Shown: piece after piece, positions 61,263-64,000 of the stretch
Position numbering within the stretch: the stretch's first letter is position 1
Layout of the letters: each line of letters opens with the position of its first letter
Assembly (NCBI GenBank): GCA_013396915.1
Contig: VWZL01001979.1
Coordinates: 1,189,616 to 1,253,615, forward strand
Direction: 5' to 3'
Length of the DNA stretch: 64,000 nt
From: Stercorarius parasiticus
Lineage: Eukaryota > Chordata > Aves > Charadriiformes > Stercorariidae
Made by a program: the position numbers and the translations under genes
The notes under the pieces: model-generated
The model's database searches: none
What the model was told of the DNA's origin: nothing
The model's input: the letters and a program-made list of their open reading frames with translations, nothing else

Positions 61263-64000
61263 AAGCGCTCATCCCATTTATTTTTGTTCATTTCAGCTCT
61301 CTTCTAGCTTGTCAGTGTCAACTGATTTCACTTGATTGGGCCTACATATATCTTCATCTAGTTTGGAAGTACCAAATTTCTTGCTTTCACAGCTATTCAA
61401 ATTTATCATTTACTAATTATTACATGATGCCAAAGAAAACATACTGTTCCCGCAATGCACAAGAGTAAAAATTGTATTCTTTTTGCATAGCAAGTACTGT
61501 ACCTATCCACAAAATTTAGTACTACACACAAAAAATTTAATTACAGGAATATTATCAGAGCATTGTTGGAACTTACTAGCCTTGTTTTTGAAAAATGCTT
61601 GATAATGGTTGACCTGAGATAGATATCAAATGAACAAATTTCAATAAGTCTGAATCATTAAAGTTTTGGAAAGTATATGAGCAACTAAAATGAGTGTTAT
61701 CATGGAAATTATCAAGTAACTTTTTTAATAGAAAAGCCCATTGCCCTGCCTACAAGTTTGTGATGTTATTGTATGTGAATGATCTTGCCATGGACACTAC
61801 AGTTATCCAAATAATTTATATTTATCTTTTACTTTCCCAGCCTAGTACAATTCTATTTATAGTTGTAAGTGATACTATTTTTATCTTAAAAACATTAACT
61901 TCTCGTATTTTTCACTTGGTCTATCCAGACTACCAACTGTGCAAAGCATATTGTTCATGCCACCTGCAAATAATATCACTAAAACTCACAGCATCATCAG
62001 CTGATTTTATCACCCTTCGCTACAGTTTAATTGTTTTATTCGACTCCATAAAGCCTTAGCTGAAATTAACAGGTTCAAGAGTCTTGCATTTTTCCAAGGA
62101 CGCTTATTTCCTAGGTATTAATCAAGATACATTATAATGTTTTACCATTAGAGAGATGAATCTAACTGCCTGGATCACACAAATTGCATCATCAAAGGAG
62201 ATATATTTGGCTCCACAGTACAAGATACATTTCCTAGGGCAAGCAGTGAAAAATGGGTAAAACATCCACTACTGGTGTCTGAACACCATCCAGAAGGAAA
62301 TTCTGTAGGAAAAAGATCAATATTACTTGAAAAGAATTTGTTATCTCTTCTTTTCATGACCTTGTGTTAAACCATTGGTACATGGGTTTTAGTTGATTAA
62401 TTTTGAACGAAGAAGGGACACTTAGAAAAGGTGTCTCTTTCCTCAGTTTCTGTGCTGTTTTGCGAATGTAGACTTAACTAAGTATATGCTGCACAAAATC
62501 TATGTGCTTAGATCAAGTAACATAACATTTTTAAAAATAATTTTGTTACAAAACAATGATCATTCTTTTAATTTAAACCTTCAAATTCTAATGTGATGAT
62601 ATAATGTGGATGGCTGTGCCCTTCACATCGATTTTGAATCCAGAAATGTGTATGGTCTCCTTTTCTTCTTTTACCTCTCAGTATTATTCAGATACATTTT
62701 AAAAATGTCCCTGATTTTTTTCTTCTAAGAAGAAGAGGCAAGAGCCTTTAATTTTCTTGAATCCTTTGATTTTTCACCAAACCCCTTTACTACTGTTTTA
62801 AGTTGCACCTGCTAAAATGCTCAGTGGAAGAAATTACTTTGCCTCTGTGCTTTGAAGCCTGGAAAATGACTGGTCCCTCTAATCCCTCGTTATCAGTGCT
62901 GAGACTGTGGGCATGTTGCCAAGGAAGCCCCATCTTCCCCCTCTCCTGAGCTTCATCCTTGAGGCTGGCAATGTTATGACTCCTGGGATACATGGAAGAT
63001 GGGGCAAGTTGTCATCCTGCAGAAGCTAGAACAGGCAGTGTGTTGTGGGATCGTGTAAGCCAGGTCCATAAAGGCCCAGAAGATTAAAGTCAGCATTGTC
63101 TTTGAGTCAACATAGTGAATAAACAGCTGTTTTCTGAAATCAAAGAAAAAGTTTTCTAGCCACACTGAATTAAATGATCTAAACTTCATGTCACGTAAAT
63201 ATTAGATTTGCACTTGCCCCTTTTTGCAATCTCCTAGCCTGTTAAATACAAAAGTACTTGTACAGAAGCTGTGAGCTGAGGAAGACCCATATTCCCTAGG
63301 GTGGCTAACATGAGATAGTCCCCTTTAATGGCAACAGCAGCAATAGCAATTTCTGGTTTTAAAAATATTTCTTTTACATAGAAATACATATTTGCAGGCT
63401 AATTTTAAGCAAAAATCAAAACAGAAACAGCATCCCAACTCCTCCTCCAAAAGAAATCTCAGGCTATGACAGATCCTCATAAGATACAGAAATGTTAAGA
63501 GCAGATACTACTTGTCTTATATTATCTGTTCTGTACTAAGTTGACAGTTTTAATAAAGAAAGTATTAGAGCTCCTGAGAGACCAGGTATTCCATCTTGAG
63601 ATAATTTCACAAAATTAGTTTTTAAAATACTTATTTTTACATTAGAACAACAAGAAATACTTTAAGTGCAGCTGAGAATCAGTTTTGTCAGAATATCCAT
63701 TTTCAGGCTGAAAATATTGCCTTTTAAATTCAATTTCTTTTGGTCTGTCTCTGTTGCCTTTGGATTCTTGTTTTGTACTCTCTTGAGAAATACTAAGGTA
63801 TTGACACTTTTCCTAAGAAATCATCCTGTTTACAATTCTTGTTGAAACTGTTATGTCTCTGTAAAATACATCAGCTTCAATAAAATTTCAATTTCCATCC
63901 CATTCTAAGTAGCTTAACAGCTTTAGTTACTGTGTGGCAGCAGCAAAACCTGTTTCTTCAAAAATCCTTGCCTTGCCTCAAAGAACCTTTGTGCTATTCT
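61263..64000. other. AT-rich non-coding DNA
   Basis: No gene or repeat was recognised. 61690-62120 is repeat-free, with a 121-codon open frame that looks non-coding, and resembles conserved non-coding sequence. The minus-strand frame 62974-63189 contains a TTTTCTTTGATTTCAG acceptor-like string but no family. Confidence 0.5.

Noticed and set aside
1..64000. tRNA, rRNA, CRISPR, operon or phage-like content
   Set aside because: None was found on either strand by eye. The repeats and composition are those of a bird nuclear genome.

Overview
The window looks like a stretch of bird nuclear genome, either intergenic or inside a very large intron. The evidence is the repeat content. Chicken-repeat-1 (CR1) LINEs occur in several age classes, most of them 5'-truncated and several ending in the typical ATTCTATG-type tail. 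Solo LTRs of avian endogenous-retrovirus type lie among or inside them. The background is AT-rich with scattered GC-rich patches. Nothing prokaryotic is present: no operons, no CRISPR array, no phage. I found no complete protein-coding gene. Almost every ATG-initiated reading frame is 60-140 codons long, as expected by chance, or is a fragment of a CR1 protein.

Layout. 1-10380: AT-rich single-copy-like DNA with a faint ancient CR1/L3-like relic near 9.6-9.9 kb. 10385-11393: solo LTR with a perfect 5-bp target-site duplication. It carries a 311-bp exact duplication around a single N, probably an assembly fault. 11399-12890: GC-rich island of unknown origin. 14321-15550: sense CR1 with internal deletion, interrupted by an antisense ERVL-type solo LTR. 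15881-15968: isolated minus-strand stretch that reads like a terminal coding exon. 17759-17889 and 21271-21586: degraded LTR pieces. 22300-23400: second GC-rich island. 26456-26930, 27991-28705, 42136-42661 and 48299-48405: antisense CR1 3' ends. 30480-34357: a long, old antisense CR1 covering the ORF1 esterase, endonuclease and start of the RT region. It is split by a compound of two LTRs in opposite orientation and a short CR1 tail. 35899-36153: minus-strand reading frame with one strong membrane segment and a good splice-donor sequence. 46740-47025: LTR-like piece. 55745-56125: ancient antisense CR1/L3. 60551-61262: sense CR1 with the second half of its reverse transcriptase deleted. The rest is AT-rich DNA; a few parts resemble conserved non-coding elements, which cannot be tested from one sequence.

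No gene network can be described. The useful content is the record of nested insertions, two assembly-suspect Ns (10977 and 28240), two exon-like candidates on the minus strand and several inverted repeats. I did not find a previously undescribed biological system. Family names rest on recognising repeat consensus features from memory, not on a database search.
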